From Mediterranea massiliensis (GTDB lineage Bacteria; Bacteroidota; Bacteroidia; Bacteroidales; Bacteroidaceae), in the NCBI GenBank assembly GCA_015060695.1, contig SUYA01000002.1:307565-371564 (forward strand): a stretch of DNA of 64,000 nt. Direction: 5' to 3'. Of the stretch, positions 24,624 through 33,817 are shown in pieces. The notes beneath the pieces are model-generated. The model did not search any database, was not told the DNA's origin, and worked only from the letters and a program-made list of their open reading frames with translations. Numbering within the stretch: position 1 is the stretch's first letter; each line of letters begins with the position of its first letter. The position numbers were made by a program, and so were the translations under genes.

Positions 24624-26486
24624 ATGAAACGAATCAGAAAGATTGAGCTGTTGGCTCCTGCCAAGAACCTGGAATGTGGTATAGAGGCTATCAATCATGG
24701 TGCAGATGCGGTTTATATAGGCGCTCCTCGTTTTGGCGCCAGAGCAGCCGCAGGCAATTCATTGAAAGATATTAAGAAGTTGGTAGAATATGCCCACCTA
24801 TATAATGTCCGCATCTATGTTACACTCAATACTATATTGCGCAACGATGAATTGAATGACACCGAAGAGTTGATTTGGCAACTTTATCGCATTGGTGTTG
24901 ATGCACTTATTGTGCAAGACTTGGGCATTACCCGATTGAATCTCCCCCCTATTCCGTTGCATGCCAGCACCCAAATGGATAATCGTAGCGCAGAGAAGGT
25001 GCGCTTTTTACACGAGGTTGGCTTCCGGCAAGTGGTTTTAGCCCGCGAACTTAGTTTGGAGGAGATAAATGAGATTCATCGGGCATCACCCGAAACAGCT
25101 TTAGAGGTTTTTGTGCATGGTGCGTTGTGTGTCAGCTATAGCGGTCAATGCTATGTTAGCCAAGCCTGTTATGGACGTAGCGCCAACCGAGGTGAATGTG
25201 CCCAGTTCTGCCGATTGGCTTTTAATATGCTTGATGCCGACGGACGCACCATTGTCCGTAACAAGCATTTGCTGTCTTTGAAAGACTTGAATCAAATTGA
25301 TTTTTTAGAGCAACTGCTTGATGCCGGAGCTACATCGTTGAAGATTGAAGGGCGGCTGAAAGAGGTGTCGTATGTAAAGAACGTTACGGCTGCTTACCGT
25401 CAACGGTTGGATGCCATTTTCAGTCGGCGTCCGGAATACATACGTTCTTCTTCCGGCAATTGTCATTACACATTCCGACCTCAGTTGGACAAGAGTTTCA
25501 GTCGTGGATTTACCCATTACTTTCTGAATGGACGCACATCGGACATTGCTTCGCCCGACACACCGAAGTCTTTGGGCGAGCTGATGGGTGTAATGAAAGA
25601 GCAACGGGGAGGTTGGGTTTCTGTTTCAGGCGTAAAGCCATTTCACAACGGAGACGGTGTTTGCTTCCTCGACGAGCAAGGGCATCTGCAAGGTTTCCGC
25701 ATAAACAAAGTGGAAGGGAATAAGCTTTTCCCTGCCGGAAAAGTACCTCGCATCAAACCTCGCACGCCTCTATATCGCAATTACGACCAGGAATTTGAGA
25801 AACTTTTATCACAAAAAAGCAGTGAGCGCAGGCTTTCCGTCTCATGGTTGCTTACCGATACTCCGTGGGGATTCTCGCTTACAGCAAAGGATGAAGACGA
25901 ACTCTGTGCAACGTTGGCCTTCGATTATAAGAAGGAATTGGCGCGTACGCCGCAAGTGGAGAGTCTGCGGACGCTATTGAGCAAGTTGGGTGGTACGCTA
26001 TTCAAGGTCGATGAAAGAGAGGGTGTCAGCATCCGGTTTAAAAAGAATTGGTTTATTCCCTCATCAATCTTAACCGATTGGCGTCGCCAAGTCATCGAAC
26101 GGTTACTGACCGTGCGCCGAATAAGCTACCAACGCGAAGTAAGTATCTTGCAACCTTCGTCACACCCCTTCCCTAAAACCGAACTAACCTATTTGGGTAA
26201 CGTGATGAACGATAAGGCAAGGAGTTTCTACGTGGAGCATGGGGTGAAGCGTATGGATTCGGCTTTCGAGGCCGCAAACATACCTAATGCCGTACTGATG
26301 TTCTGCCGCCATTGCCTGCGCCATCATTTGGGATGGTGCCCCAAGTTTCAACAAGCCCCATCGCCCTATCGAGAGCCTTACTATCTGCAAACGTCAGACG
26401 GCCGTCGCTTTCGCCTGCACTTCGATTGCAAGGAGTGCATAATGAAGGTTCTTCCGGCAACAGACCTCTCTGAAACTTTAGTATAG
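24624..26486 (+). CDS. U32-family peptidase-like protein (RlhA/TrhP group)
   Basis: The N-terminal half is the U32 barrel: ELLAPAKNLECGIEAINHGADAVYIG (in two parts, about 8-33), then EVFVHGALCVSYSGQC and GRSANRGECAQFCR (about 155-192) with the family's conserved cysteines. The C-terminal 100 residues add CRHCLRHHLGWCPK and CKECIMKV, a second cysteine set that could bind iron-sulfur or zinc. At 620 residues it is of the long type. Characterised relatives modify RNA (hydroxylation of tRNA or rRNA) rather than acting as plain proteases. It shares metA's direction with a 15-base gap. Confidence 0.88.
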   Translation: MKRIRKIELLAPAKNLECGIEAINHGADAVYIGAPRFGARAAAGNSLKDIKKLVEYAHLYNVRIYVTLNTILRNDELNDTEELIWQLYRIGVDALIVQDLGITRLNLPPIPLHASTQMDNRSAEKVRFLHEVGFRQVVLARELSLEEINEIHRASPETALEVFVHGALCVSYSGQCYVSQACYGRSANRGECAQFCRLAFNMLDADGRTIVRNKHLLSLKDLNQIDFLEQLLDAGATSLKIEGRLKEVSYVKNVTAAYRQRLDAIFSRRPEYIRSSSGNCHYTFRPQLDKSFSRGFTHYFLNGRTSDIASPDTPKSLGELMGVMKEQRGGWVSVSGVKPFHNGDGVCFLDEQGHLQGFRINKVEGNKLFPAGKVPRIKPRTPLYRNYDQEFEKLLSQKSSERRLSVSWLLTDTPWGFSLTAKDEDELCATLAFDYKKELARTPQVESLRTLLSKLGGTLFKVDEREGVSIRFKKNWFIPSSILTDWRRQVIERLLTVRRISYQREVSILQPSSHPFPKTELTYLGNVMNDKARSFYVEHGVKRMDSAFEAANIPNAVLMFCRHCLRHHLGWCPKFQQAPSPYREPYYLQTSDGRRFRLHFDCKECIMKVLPATDLSETLV

Positions 26487-26595
26487 ACTTTAATAGCATA
26501 AGCTCGCCCGTCCAAGTCAACCATGCACACCCTCAAGTGGCAGATACATACATTCGGGATAAAAAACATACATTACTCACTCTCAACCTGTTAGC

Positions 26596-26711
26596 GTTTC
26601 CTTCAATTTCCACAAATGGAAACGGCCGTTTCCTCGCATGGAAACTCCGGTTTCTCAGTTAGGAAACGCGCGTTTCCAAGTTAGGAAACGACAGTTTCCT
26701 TGCAAGGAAAC
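26596..26711 (-). repeat. Five-unit 22-base palindromic array (copy B, inverted)
   Basis: Read on the minus strand, the same element as at 6042-6157: GTTTCC-N6-GGAAAC units at 22-base spacing with linkers TGTC, GCGC, CGGA and GGCC, then a lone GGAAAC. Length is again 116 bases. Loops in order are TTGCAA, TAACTT, TAACTG, ATGCGA, ATTTGT. The odd box AGAAAC in unit 3 and the ..AAAT ending of unit 5 are shared with copy A, while the loops of units 1 and 4 are exchanged. It lies between the U32 gene and the cupin gene. The rest of this 350-base gap holds only the cupin promoter. Confidence 0.95.
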
Positions 26712-26797
26712 GGAGCGGCAATCACACTTGGCAGATAAAATGCAGAAGTCAGGGCGAGATAATCAGCGCAAAAAGGAGTAAAAAAAATAATAATCAC

Positions 26798-26805
26798 TAT
26801 ATTTG
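26798..26805 (+). promoter_or_regulatory. Likely -7 box of the cupin gene
   Basis: TATATTTG lies 33 bases before the ATG at 26839. No clear -33 element is seen. Confidence 0.5.
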
Positions 26806-26838
26806 CCCATTCATAACAATCTCAACAAAAGTAACTAT

Positions 26839-27231
26839 ATGAAAATAGACAAACAACTACTGGATAAGGTTACCCAATCGGCCAAAGAATCGGCCCGATT
26901 GCGGATGAACTACAATTTTCACGACACTCTGGAAGCACCGGCACAACGACTTTTGAACGCTTTAGAGCCGGGTACTGTCTTGCCCATACACCGCCATCGA
27001 AACACTGCAGAGACTTATCTGTTACTACGCGGCCGCATCAATGTCATGTTCTACAACGATGAAAAAGAAGTGACCGAGACGTTCGAACTAAACCCCGAAG
27101 AAGGCGACTACGGTGTACACATCCCAATGGGGCAATGGCATACATTGGAAGTATTGGAAAGCGGAAGCGTGATTTTCGAAGTAAAAGAAGGCCCTTATGC
27201 TCCGTTACCACCCGAAGACATGATGGTTTAA
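26839..27231 (+). CDS. Cupin-fold metalloprotein, WbuC family
   Basis: A 130-residue single-domain cupin. LPIHRHRNTAETYLLLRGRI (about 49-68) supplies two His and one Glu ligand, and MGQWHTLEV (about 97-105) supplies the last His. The N-terminal helix and the C-terminal EGPYAPL stretch match WbuC-type proteins found in polysaccharide loci, whose reaction is unclear. The ATG at 26839 is chosen because a 12-codon extension would begin at a non-ATG codon inside the -7 box. It stands alone or heads the transcript leading to the YjbH-like gene. Confidence 0.8.
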   Translation: MKIDKQLLDKVTQSAKESARLRMNYNFHDTLEAPAQRLLNALEPGTVLPIHRHRNTAETYLLLRGRINVMFYNDEKEVTETFELNPEEGDYGVHIPMGQWHTLEVLESGSVIFEVKEGPYAPLPPEDMMV

Positions 27232-27265
27232 CATGCCTGTCACAAAGGAGTATGAAAATAATTGC

Positions 27266-27273
27266 TACCTTTG
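27266..27273 (+). promoter_or_regulatory. Likely -7 box of the YjbH-like gene
   Basis: TACCTTTG lies 27 bases before the ATG at 27301. No convincing -33 box is found. Confidence 0.5.
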
Positions 27274-27300
27274 TCACAAGTATGCAAATAAAAGAACAAT

Positions 27301-28110
27301 ATGAAGCGCTTTCTACTACTGACCATAACCTGCCTGCTAATTACCGTTAACGAAGGGTGGGCACAATTTTCTCGCGGCACTACGGGATTGTTGCAAATGC
27401 CAACCGCCGATATGCAACGAGACAAGACCGTCATGTTGGGTGGAGGCTACTTAGCCAAAGAAGCCACTCCCAGCAGTTGGTATTATGACACTTGGAACTA
27501 CTACCTGAATGTTACCATTTTCCCTTGGGTGGAAATGGCATACACTTGTACCCTGTTCAAAGCCGAGCACTTAGGACTCGGCCCCTATGGATATGACGGG
27601 TTTACCAATCAAGACCGAAACTTCTCCGTCAGACTACGAGCTTGGAAAGAGGGATGGTGGAAATGGTGGACCCCCCAAATCGTGTTGGGTGTGAACGACT
27701 TCACCAGTGGTTCAGGCGGCGACTACACCAATCTGGGAGTGGAAGGAACCGGAAACGGATATTTTAACCGATACTACATAGCCGTAACCAAACATTTAGA
27801 CTTAAATCGGTGGAACATGCCAGGTACAATAGGCATACATGCCGCCTACATGCACAACAACCGAACCAACGACAAGTTGAATGACCCGGCCGTAGGCTTG
27901 GATTATACACTACCCTTACACCAAATAAAAGGCATGCCTCAATGGATGCACCTGCTCAGCGAAGTCAGACTCATGGCCGAATACTATCCTGATGCCATAA
28001 ACATCGGTGCTAACATTGCCATTTGGAAAGACCACATCAACCTAACGGGAGAATTGTATCAGTGCAAACATCCATCCATCGGACTCTACTTCAAAATTCA
28101 CCTCAAATAA
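27301..28110 (+). CDS. Exported beta-barrel protein, YjbH-like
   Basis: A 269-residue protein with a signal peptide (MKRFLLLTITCLLITVNEGWA, cleaved about residue 21, in outline). The mature start FSRGTTGLLQMPTADMQ resembles the first strand of YjbH-type outer-membrane proteins linked to exopolysaccharide. Alternating aromatic-rich segments (YYDTWNYYLNVTIFPWVEMAYT) and a final GLYFKIHLK strand fit a barrel. It lies 8 bases before a fimbrillin-type lipoprotein, so the pair is probably one transcript. Function unproven. Confidence 0.7.
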   Translation: MKRFLLLTITCLLITVNEGWAQFSRGTTGLLQMPTADMQRDKTVMLGGGYLAKEATPSSWYYDTWNYYLNVTIFPWVEMAYTCTLFKAEHLGLGPYGYDGFTNQDRNFSVRLRAWKEGWWKWWTPQIVLGVNDFTSGSGGDYTNLGVEGTGNGYFNRYYIAVTKHLDLNRWNMPGTIGIHAAYMHNNRTNDKLNDPAVGLDYTLPLHQIKGMPQWMHLLSEVRLMAEYYPDAINIGANIAIWKDHINLTGELYQCKHPSIGLYFKIHLK

Positions 28111-28118
28111 TACAAGCT

Positions 28119-30008
28119 ATGATAAACATGAAAACCATAACCCATAAAATCATCTCTGCCATCATACTATTGGCCCATATGGCATGTGTCAACAACCTGG
28201 AAGAATTGAAGGAAAGCAACATTCCTATTCGCTTTCAAACCGACATACGGTCCGAAATTACCACCCGAATTGCCAACAACAGCTTCGAAAAAAGCGATAA
28301 AATAGGACTTTACACAACAATATCGCCCGCCACTCTGAAAGAGGCACGCTATATTGACAACGTACTATTGTCATACAAAGGCGAAGGACAATTAATTCCG
28401 GAAAAAGACCTCTTCTATCCCGAAGGAGAAGGAAAACTGAACTTTACGGCCTATTATCCTTATCAATCCCAAAGCATTGCCCAAGGAGAATCGACATTAA
28501 ACATCGCCGTAAAAGCAAGCCAAGAAAAAGATGAAGACTTCTCCTCATCCGATTTCTTGGTAGCCCAAACACCCGATGTAGCCTACGGCAAGGACAACGT
28601 ATTACTGGAATTTGAACATAAATTGGTCAAAATATGCGTTTCAATCACCCCGCCAGCAGAAATCTTAGCCGAAGAATTATTAAACGCAAAACCCGCCATT
28701 ATAGGTACTGACTTTTATACCGAAGCCACCTATGACTTCAACAATGATACTTTTACTCCCATTGCATCGACAAGCACCATTATCCCTCATGGCACTTGGA
28801 AAACCGAAAATGGCAAGTTGAAAGGAAAAGAGTTTATCATCATCCCTCAAGAACTAAAAGAACAAAGAATAATCATTGAATGGGCAGGAAGAACCTATAC
28901 ATGTAATTTTGAAGAAACAACGTTAACCGAAGGTACATTGGCAGAACTGACCATTGACATAAATAAAATAGACGACCAATACATTTCAACCATAAGTACT
29001 GAAATCAAAGAGTGGGGAAATTCCATGGAATTGGAAAGCGAAACAGACATTACCATGAATACCATCTACACTACCCCACTAACATTTACCAGTTCTGATG
29101 TCTATCGAATATACCATAACAACGATGCCGTAGCCGAAATATGCAAGGAATACCTCTACAAAGAAAACATCATTGCCACCCAGGCCATTGTCCTCTACCC
29201 CGTAATAAACGGAAAGACAAACTTACAAGCCGGCACCGTACTGGAACTTATCGGCAATAATGAAAAAATACACGGAGGTAGTGTCTGTTGGAACGAGGCT
29301 GACACCACCCTGACCTATACGCCAGGCACCTCAGAAGCCATTAAACAATTCTACATAGACCACAATAAGCAAATTACTTTCGAAGCACCAAACCAGGCAC
29401 TTCAAGTAAGCGTAAACAGCTATATGCTCAGAGATATACGAAACGAAGTATTACAAAGCTATCCCATTGTAAAAATTGGCATCCAATATTGGATGAAAGC
29501 CGACTTGCGAGCCACTTATTACAATGACGACACGCCCATTAATAAAATAACAAACCTAAACGGAAGTGCCGGATACTATTACAACGAAACTACTAAGGCC
29601 TACTATTATACCGGAGAAGCACTGGAAACCAACAAATTGTCACCCGACAATTGGCGGATTGCCAAAGGTAGCGATTGGAAAGCTCTGAAAAAGTATGTAA
29701 ACGGAAATGCAGCTTTAATCAAGGGAGGAGAGTGGATAAAACTAAACGACAATGAATTACATCCATTTACCAACGAAACCGGCTTAGACATACGCCCCAA
29801 CGGTTTGTTCATACTTCACGAAGGGAAATCTCTTTGTGCTAACGAAAATACAAGTGTCGCCTATTGGATGGCATCCAAAACAAGCGATGCCTCAAGCGGA
29901 TACACTTTATTATTATCAAGCAAGCACTCCGATTTTGAAAGTAAAGAGGATGTTCCAGCAGCAGAAGAATTTTACAACGCCTACACCATTCGGTGTGTAA
30001 AGGAATAA
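28119..30008 (+). CDS. Fimbrillin-family lipoprotein with C-terminal FISUMP-type domain
   Basis: A 629-residue surface lipoprotein: the signal ends in the lipobox LLAHMAC (C23). The next 300 residues have the fimbrillin / Mfa-like layout (IPIRFQTDIRSEITTRI, then SDKIGLYTT, then FYPEGEGKLNFTAYYPY). The C-terminal 170 residues match the 'Fibrobacter succinogenes major paralogous domain' pattern: IGIQYWMKADLRATYYNDDT, an NWRIAKGSDWKALKKYV segment and the closing YTIRCVKE. The combination suggests an adhesin or fimbrial-tip type protein. Start is the ATG at 28119, with an alternative at 28128. The sequence is A-rich and not flanked by partner fimbrial genes. Confidence 0.82.
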   Translation: MINMKTITHKIISAIILLAHMACVNNLEELKESNIPIRFQTDIRSEITTRIANNSFEKSDKIGLYTTISPATLKEARYIDNVLLSYKGEGQLIPEKDLFYPEGEGKLNFTAYYPYQSQSIAQGESTLNIAVKASQEKDEDFSSSDFLVAQTPDVAYGKDNVLLEFEHKLVKICVSITPPAEILAEELLNAKPAIIGTDFYTEATYDFNNDTFTPIASTSTIIPHGTWKTENGKLKGKEFIIIPQELKEQRIIIEWAGRTYTCNFEETTLTEGTLAELTIDINKIDDQYISTISTEIKEWGNSMELESETDITMNTIYTTPLTFTSSDVYRIYHNNDAVAEICKEYLYKENIIATQAIVLYPVINGKTNLQAGTVLELIGNNEKIHGGSVCWNEADTTLTYTPGTSEAIKQFYIDHNKQITFEAPNQALQVSVNSYMLRDIRNEVLQSYPIVKIGIQYWMKADLRATYYNDDTPINKITNLNGSAGYYYNETTKAYYYTGEALETNKLSPDNWRIAKGSDWKALKKYVNGNAALIKGGEWIKLNDNELHPFTNETGLDIRPNGLFILHEGKSLCANENTSVAYWMASKTSDASSGYTLLLSSKHSDFESKEDVPAAEEFYNAYTIRCVKE

Positions 30009-30020
30009 AAGATTAAACAG

Positions 30021-30974
30021 ATGAAAGTCATTGATTTAATAAATAGTAAGCAACATACAGCCTTCTCTTTCGAAATTCTCCCTCCCTTAAAAGGAACAGG
30101 GATTGATAAGGTGTATCATACAATAGATACCTTACGGGAATTTGACCCCAAATACATAAACATCACAACCCATCGTAGCGAATATGTTTATAAAGAATTG
30201 GGCAACGGATTGTTCCAAAGGAATCGCTTACGACGACGACCGGGCACCATAGCCGTAGCAGCAGCTATACACAACAAATATAACATTACCGTTGTGCCAC
30301 ACATACTATGTAGCGGATTCAATCGTGAAAGTACAGAGTATCAATTATTAGATTTACAATTTTTGGGAATAACAGACTTACTGGTATTAAGAGGAGACAA
30401 GGCCAAACACGAATCTACTTTTATACCAGAAGAGGGAGGGCATAGTCATGCCATAGAATTGCAAGAACAGATTAACAAATTCAATAAAGGCATCTTTGTT
30501 GACGGAAGCGAAATGCAAATAACACGAACCCCATTTTCTTATGGCGTTGCTTGTTACCCGGAAAAACACGAAGAAGCTCCCAACATGGAAACAGACCTCT
30601 ATTGGCTGAAAAAGAAACAAGAAAGCGGAGCCGAATATGCCGTTACACAACTCTTCTATGACAACAACAAGTTCTTCTCCTTCGTCAAAAAAGCAAGAGA
30701 GGTCGGTATTACCATACCCATTATACCAGGCATCAAACCCCTTAAAAAAATGTCTCAACTCAGCGTAATTCCTAAAACATTCAAAGTAGATTTACCAGAA
30801 GAGTTGACACACGAAGCTTTGAAATGCCGTACAGATAAAGAAACAACCGAAGTGGGTGTAGAATGGTGCATAAAACAATGCAAAGAACTGATAGCATACG
30901 GAGTACCAAGCCTGCATTTCTATTCAGTAGGTGCTACAGATAGTATCGCCAAAGTAGCCAAAGAGATATTCTGA
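30021..30974 (+). CDS. metF: 5,10-methylenetetrahydrofolate reductase
   Basis: MetF reduces methylene-THF to methyl-THF for methionine synthesis, using FAD and NADH. The 317-residue barrel opens with TAFSFEILPPLKGTG (about 13-27, containing the catalytic Glu), has NITTHRSEY, and contains LLVLRGDKAKHES (about 122-134) and GVACYPEKHEEA. The C-terminal VPSLHFYSVGATDS is typical. It begins 12 bases after the fimbrillin gene and 28 before holB. With metA nearby it suggests a methionine-related stretch. Confidence 0.95.
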   Translation: MKVIDLINSKQHTAFSFEILPPLKGTGIDKVYHTIDTLREFDPKYINITTHRSEYVYKELGNGLFQRNRLRRRPGTIAVAAAIHNKYNITVVPHILCSGFNRESTEYQLLDLQFLGITDLLVLRGDKAKHESTFIPEEGGHSHAIELQEQINKFNKGIFVDGSEMQITRTPFSYGVACYPEKHEEAPNMETDLYWLKKKQESGAEYAVTQLFYDNNKFFSFVKKAREVGITIPIIPGIKPLKKMSQLSVIPKTFKVDLPEELTHEALKCRTDKETTEVGVEWCIKQCKELIAYGVPSLHFYSVGATDSIAKVAKEIF

Positions 30975-31002
30975 CCAAGATTATAACAATAAACAATAGG
31001 CC

Positions 31003-32118
31003 ATGAGTTTCAGCTTTAACGACATAATAGGGCAAGAAGCCATAAAAAAACAAATGACAGAGGAAGTGCAAAAAGGAGAAACACCTCATGCACTAATGCT
31101 ATGTGGACCGGCCGGAGCCGGAAAACTTCCCTTAGCATTGGCTTTGGCGCGCTATATATGTTGTCCACACCGCACAGCCGATGATGCTTGTGGTACTTGT
31201 CCTTCGTGTATTAAATGGACTAAAATGGTTCATCCTGATGTACACTTCATGTACCCTACCATAAAGAATAAACTCTGCGACGAACTATTGCCAGATTGGC
31301 GCAAAATGCTATTAAAAAATCCATATATCAGTTGGAATCAATATCTTGGACAAATCGGTGCAGAAAATAGCCAAGCTATAATCTATGCCAAAGAGAGCGA
31401 TGAAATGAGTCGCAAACTCAACATGAAACCCTTTGAAGGCGGATATAAAATAGCAATAATTTGGATGCCCGAAAAGATGAATGAATCTTGTGCTAACAAA
31501 ATGTTGAAACTATTGGAAGAACCTCCTGGTAAAACTATTTTCTTACTTGTCAGTCAAGAGTCTGAAAAAGTGCTTCCTACCATTCTAAGTCGTACCCGAT
31601 GTTATAGGATACCACCAGTTGGCGAACAAGATATGATACAAGCCTTAGTAGTTAAATATGGAATGACATTAGAAGATAGTAAAACCATCGGACATTTAGC
31701 TGCGGGAAGCGTATTCAAAGCTTTAGAAAACATCCATTTGAATGAAGAAAGCCAACTTTTTTTTGATTGTTTTGTAAAACTGATGCGTCTCAGTTATGCC
31801 CGACGCATCAAAGAGATGAAACAATGGAGTGAGGAATTGGCTACCATGGGACGAGAACGTCAAAAAGCTTTTTTAGAATATGCAGGAAGAATGACAAGAG
31901 AAAATTTCATCTACAACCTGCATCGACCGGAAATGAATTATATGAACCGAGAAGAAGGAACCTTTGCCACCCGATTTGCTCCTTTCGTTAACGAACGAAA
32001 TGTTTTCGGCATTATGAATGAATTGGAACAAGCACAATTGCACATCGAACAGAATGTAAATGCACGAATGGTATTCTTCGATCTCGCATTAAAAATGATT
32101 GTATTACTAAAACAATAA
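31003..32118 (+). CDS. holB: DNA polymerase III delta-prime subunit
   Basis: This clamp-loader subunit helps place the sliding clamp on DNA. The 371-residue protein has the AAA+ fold with a degenerate P-loop, CGPAGAGKLPLALALA (about 34-49): the residue after GK is Leu, not Ser/Thr, as expected for the non-ATP-binding subunit. Zinc-binding cysteines lie in CCPHRTADDACGTCPSC (about 53-69), and KLLEEPPGKTIFLLVS carries the sensor-region strand. The next gene is ricT, the same order as in many Gram-positive bacteria. Confidence 0.92.
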   Translation: MSFSFNDIIGQEAIKKQMTEEVQKGETPHALMLCGPAGAGKLPLALALARYICCPHRTADDACGTCPSCIKWTKMVHPDVHFMYPTIKNKLCDELLPDWRKMLLKNPYISWNQYLGQIGAENSQAIIYAKESDEMSRKLNMKPFEGGYKIAIIWMPEKMNESCANKMLKLLEEPPGKTIFLLVSQESEKVLPTILSRTRCYRIPPVGEQDMIQALVVKYGMTLEDSKTIGHLAAGSVFKALENIHLNEESQLFFDCFVKLMRLSYARRIKEMKQWSEELATMGRERQKAFLEYAGRMTRENFIYNLHRPEMNYMNREEGTFATRFAPFVNERNVFGIMNELEQAQLHIEQNVNARMVFFDLALKMIVLLKQ

Positions 32119-32133
32119 AAATATTTGATAATA

Positions 32134-33330
32134 ATGGACTACAAACTACATAACGGTAGCGGAAGACTATGTCGACATAGCTTAGGGAAACAAGACCGGC
32201 AACTGAATACCTACGATTGGTTAGCCGACATACCCGGTAATAACGAAGAAAGCGAATGGGTTGAAGTACAATTCAAGAACACCCGAAAAGGATATTACCG
32301 CAATAGTAATAACTTAATGCTGGAAAAAGGAGATGTCGTAGCTGTAGAGGCTACACCCGGACACGACATAGGAACAGTTACTCTGACTGGAAGATTGGTG
32401 GAATTGCAAATGAAGAAAGCCAATATTAAAACAGAAGCCGACCTAAAACGCATATACCGAAAAGCTAAAACGGTAGATATGGAGAAATATAGGGAAGCCA
32501 AAGCACGCGAACAAGATACAATGATACAAGCAAGGCAGATTGCACTGAATTTGAACCTTGAAATGAAAATAGGTGATGTAGAATATCAAGGAGATGGAAA
32601 TAAAGCCATCTTTTACTACATCGCCGAAGGTCGTGTCGATTTCAGACAATTGATTAAAGTTTTAGCAGAAGTATTCAAAGTACGCATTGAAATGAAACAA
32701 ATTGGTGCACGCCAAGAGGCAGGACGCATTGGAGGAATCGGCCCTTGTGGACGCGAATTGTGTTGTGCCACATGGATGACATCATTCAGCTCGGTTTCTA
32801 CCGGTGCTGCACGCTATCAAGACATTTCTTTGAACCCTCAGAAATTAGCTGGACAATGTGCTAAGCTGAAATGTTGCCTAAACTATGAAATCGATTGTTA
32901 TGTAGAAGCTCAAAAACGTTTACCAAGTAAAGAAATTATTCTACAGACAAAAGATGCTGATTTCTTCTATTTTAAAGCAGATATTTTAAATGCTCAGATT
33001 ACCTATTCTACAGACAAAAACATACCTGCGAACCTCATGACTATCAGTGCTCGTAGAGCTTTTGAAATCATCGGAATGAATAAACAAGGTGAAAAACCCG
33101 ACACTTTATTAGAAGATGGAATGAAAGAGAAAAAAAAGCACCCCATTGATTTAGTCGAACAAGAAAGTCTAACACGCTTTGATAAAGCCGGAAAGAAATC
33201 CAAAACAAACGAAAACGAAAAAAACAACTCTTCACGAAACAGAAAGAAAAAAAATAAATCCAACAAATCTGGTAAACAACCAAACGGTGGAAATCAAACT
33301 AAAAAGAAAAGCAACGATGCTAAAGAGTAA
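32134..33330 (+). CDS. ricT: PSP1 / RicT (YaaT) family protein
   Basis: The 398-residue protein has the PSP1 domain: GDVVAVEATPGHDIGTVTLTG (about 68-88), then VDFRQLIKVLAEVFKVRIEM, and the cysteine-rich core GPCGRELCCATW and GQCAKLKCCLNYE (about 205-255). Relatives help RNA processing and phosphorelay control in Bacillus and bind iron-sulfur clusters through these cysteines. The last 60 residues are a low-complexity Lys/Asn-rich tail. The ATG at 32134 is preferred to a TTG three codons earlier. Its end overlaps gldH by 14 bases. Confidence 0.88.
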   Translation: MDYKLHNGSGRLCRHSLGKQDRQLNTYDWLADIPGNNEESEWVEVQFKNTRKGYYRNSNNLMLEKGDVVAVEATPGHDIGTVTLTGRLVELQMKKANIKTEADLKRIYRKAKTVDMEKYREAKAREQDTMIQARQIALNLNLEMKIGDVEYQGDGNKAIFYYIAEGRVDFRQLIKVLAEVFKVRIEMKQIGARQEAGRIGGIGPCGRELCCATWMTSFSSVSTGAARYQDISLNPQKLAGQCAKLKCCLNYEIDCYVEAQKRLPSKEIILQTKDADFFYFKADILNAQITYSTDKNIPANLMTISARRAFEIIGMNKQGEKPDTLLEDGMKEKKKHPIDLVEQESLTRFDKAGKKSKTNENEKNNSSRNRKKKNKSNKSGKQPNGGNQTKKKSNDAKE

Positions 33331-33817
33331 GTTTGCAAAAAATATTTATAGCATTTGGATACTACTTGTCGCACTCTTTCTTCAAGGGTGCGACGAGCAG
33401 GTATTCTATCATACTTATAGGAATATTCCACTAGAAGGATGGGCATTAAACGACACACTTTACTTTACGTTATCAATTTCAGACTCTACCTTCACACACT
33501 ATCAATATGATGTAGAAATCAGACATCAAGAGAATTATAAATACAAAGAATTAATTCTTTTGCTTCAACACGATCAAAGCAATCAACTGATGTATGATAC
33601 TTTACATATCACCACATCTCAACACCACGGTCAATGGATTGGGAAAGGTATAGGTAAACTTTTTCAAACACAAATATCAAAAGGATACATTAGCTCAGCA
33701 GATACTTGCCAATTCAAAATCATACATCTAATGCCAGATTCATTATTAATAGGTATCAATGAAGTAGGCATCAAGCTAAGCGCCTTGCACGACCCGCATC
33801 AATTCGAAGAAAAATAA
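33317..33817 (+). CDS. gldH: GldH-family lipoprotein
   Basis: A 166-residue lipoprotein with lipobox LFLQGC (C25). The sequence after it, VFYHTYRNIPLEGWALNDTL (about 29-48), matches the gliding-motility lipoprotein GldH, which also occurs in non-gliding Bacteroides where its job is unclear. Start at 33317 is chosen because it gives a proper lipoprotein signal; a longer frame upstream runs inside ricT. It overlaps ricT by 14 bases, and its last 47 bases overlap the convergent rodA. Confidence 0.85.
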   Translation: MLKSKFAKNIYSIWILLVALFLQGCDEQVFYHTYRNIPLEGWALNDTLYFTLSISDSTFTHYQYDVEIRHQENYKYKELILLLQHDQSNQLMYDTLHITTSQHHGQWIGKGIGKLFQTQISKGYISSADTCQFKIIHLMPDSLLIGINEVGIKLSALHDPHQFEEK

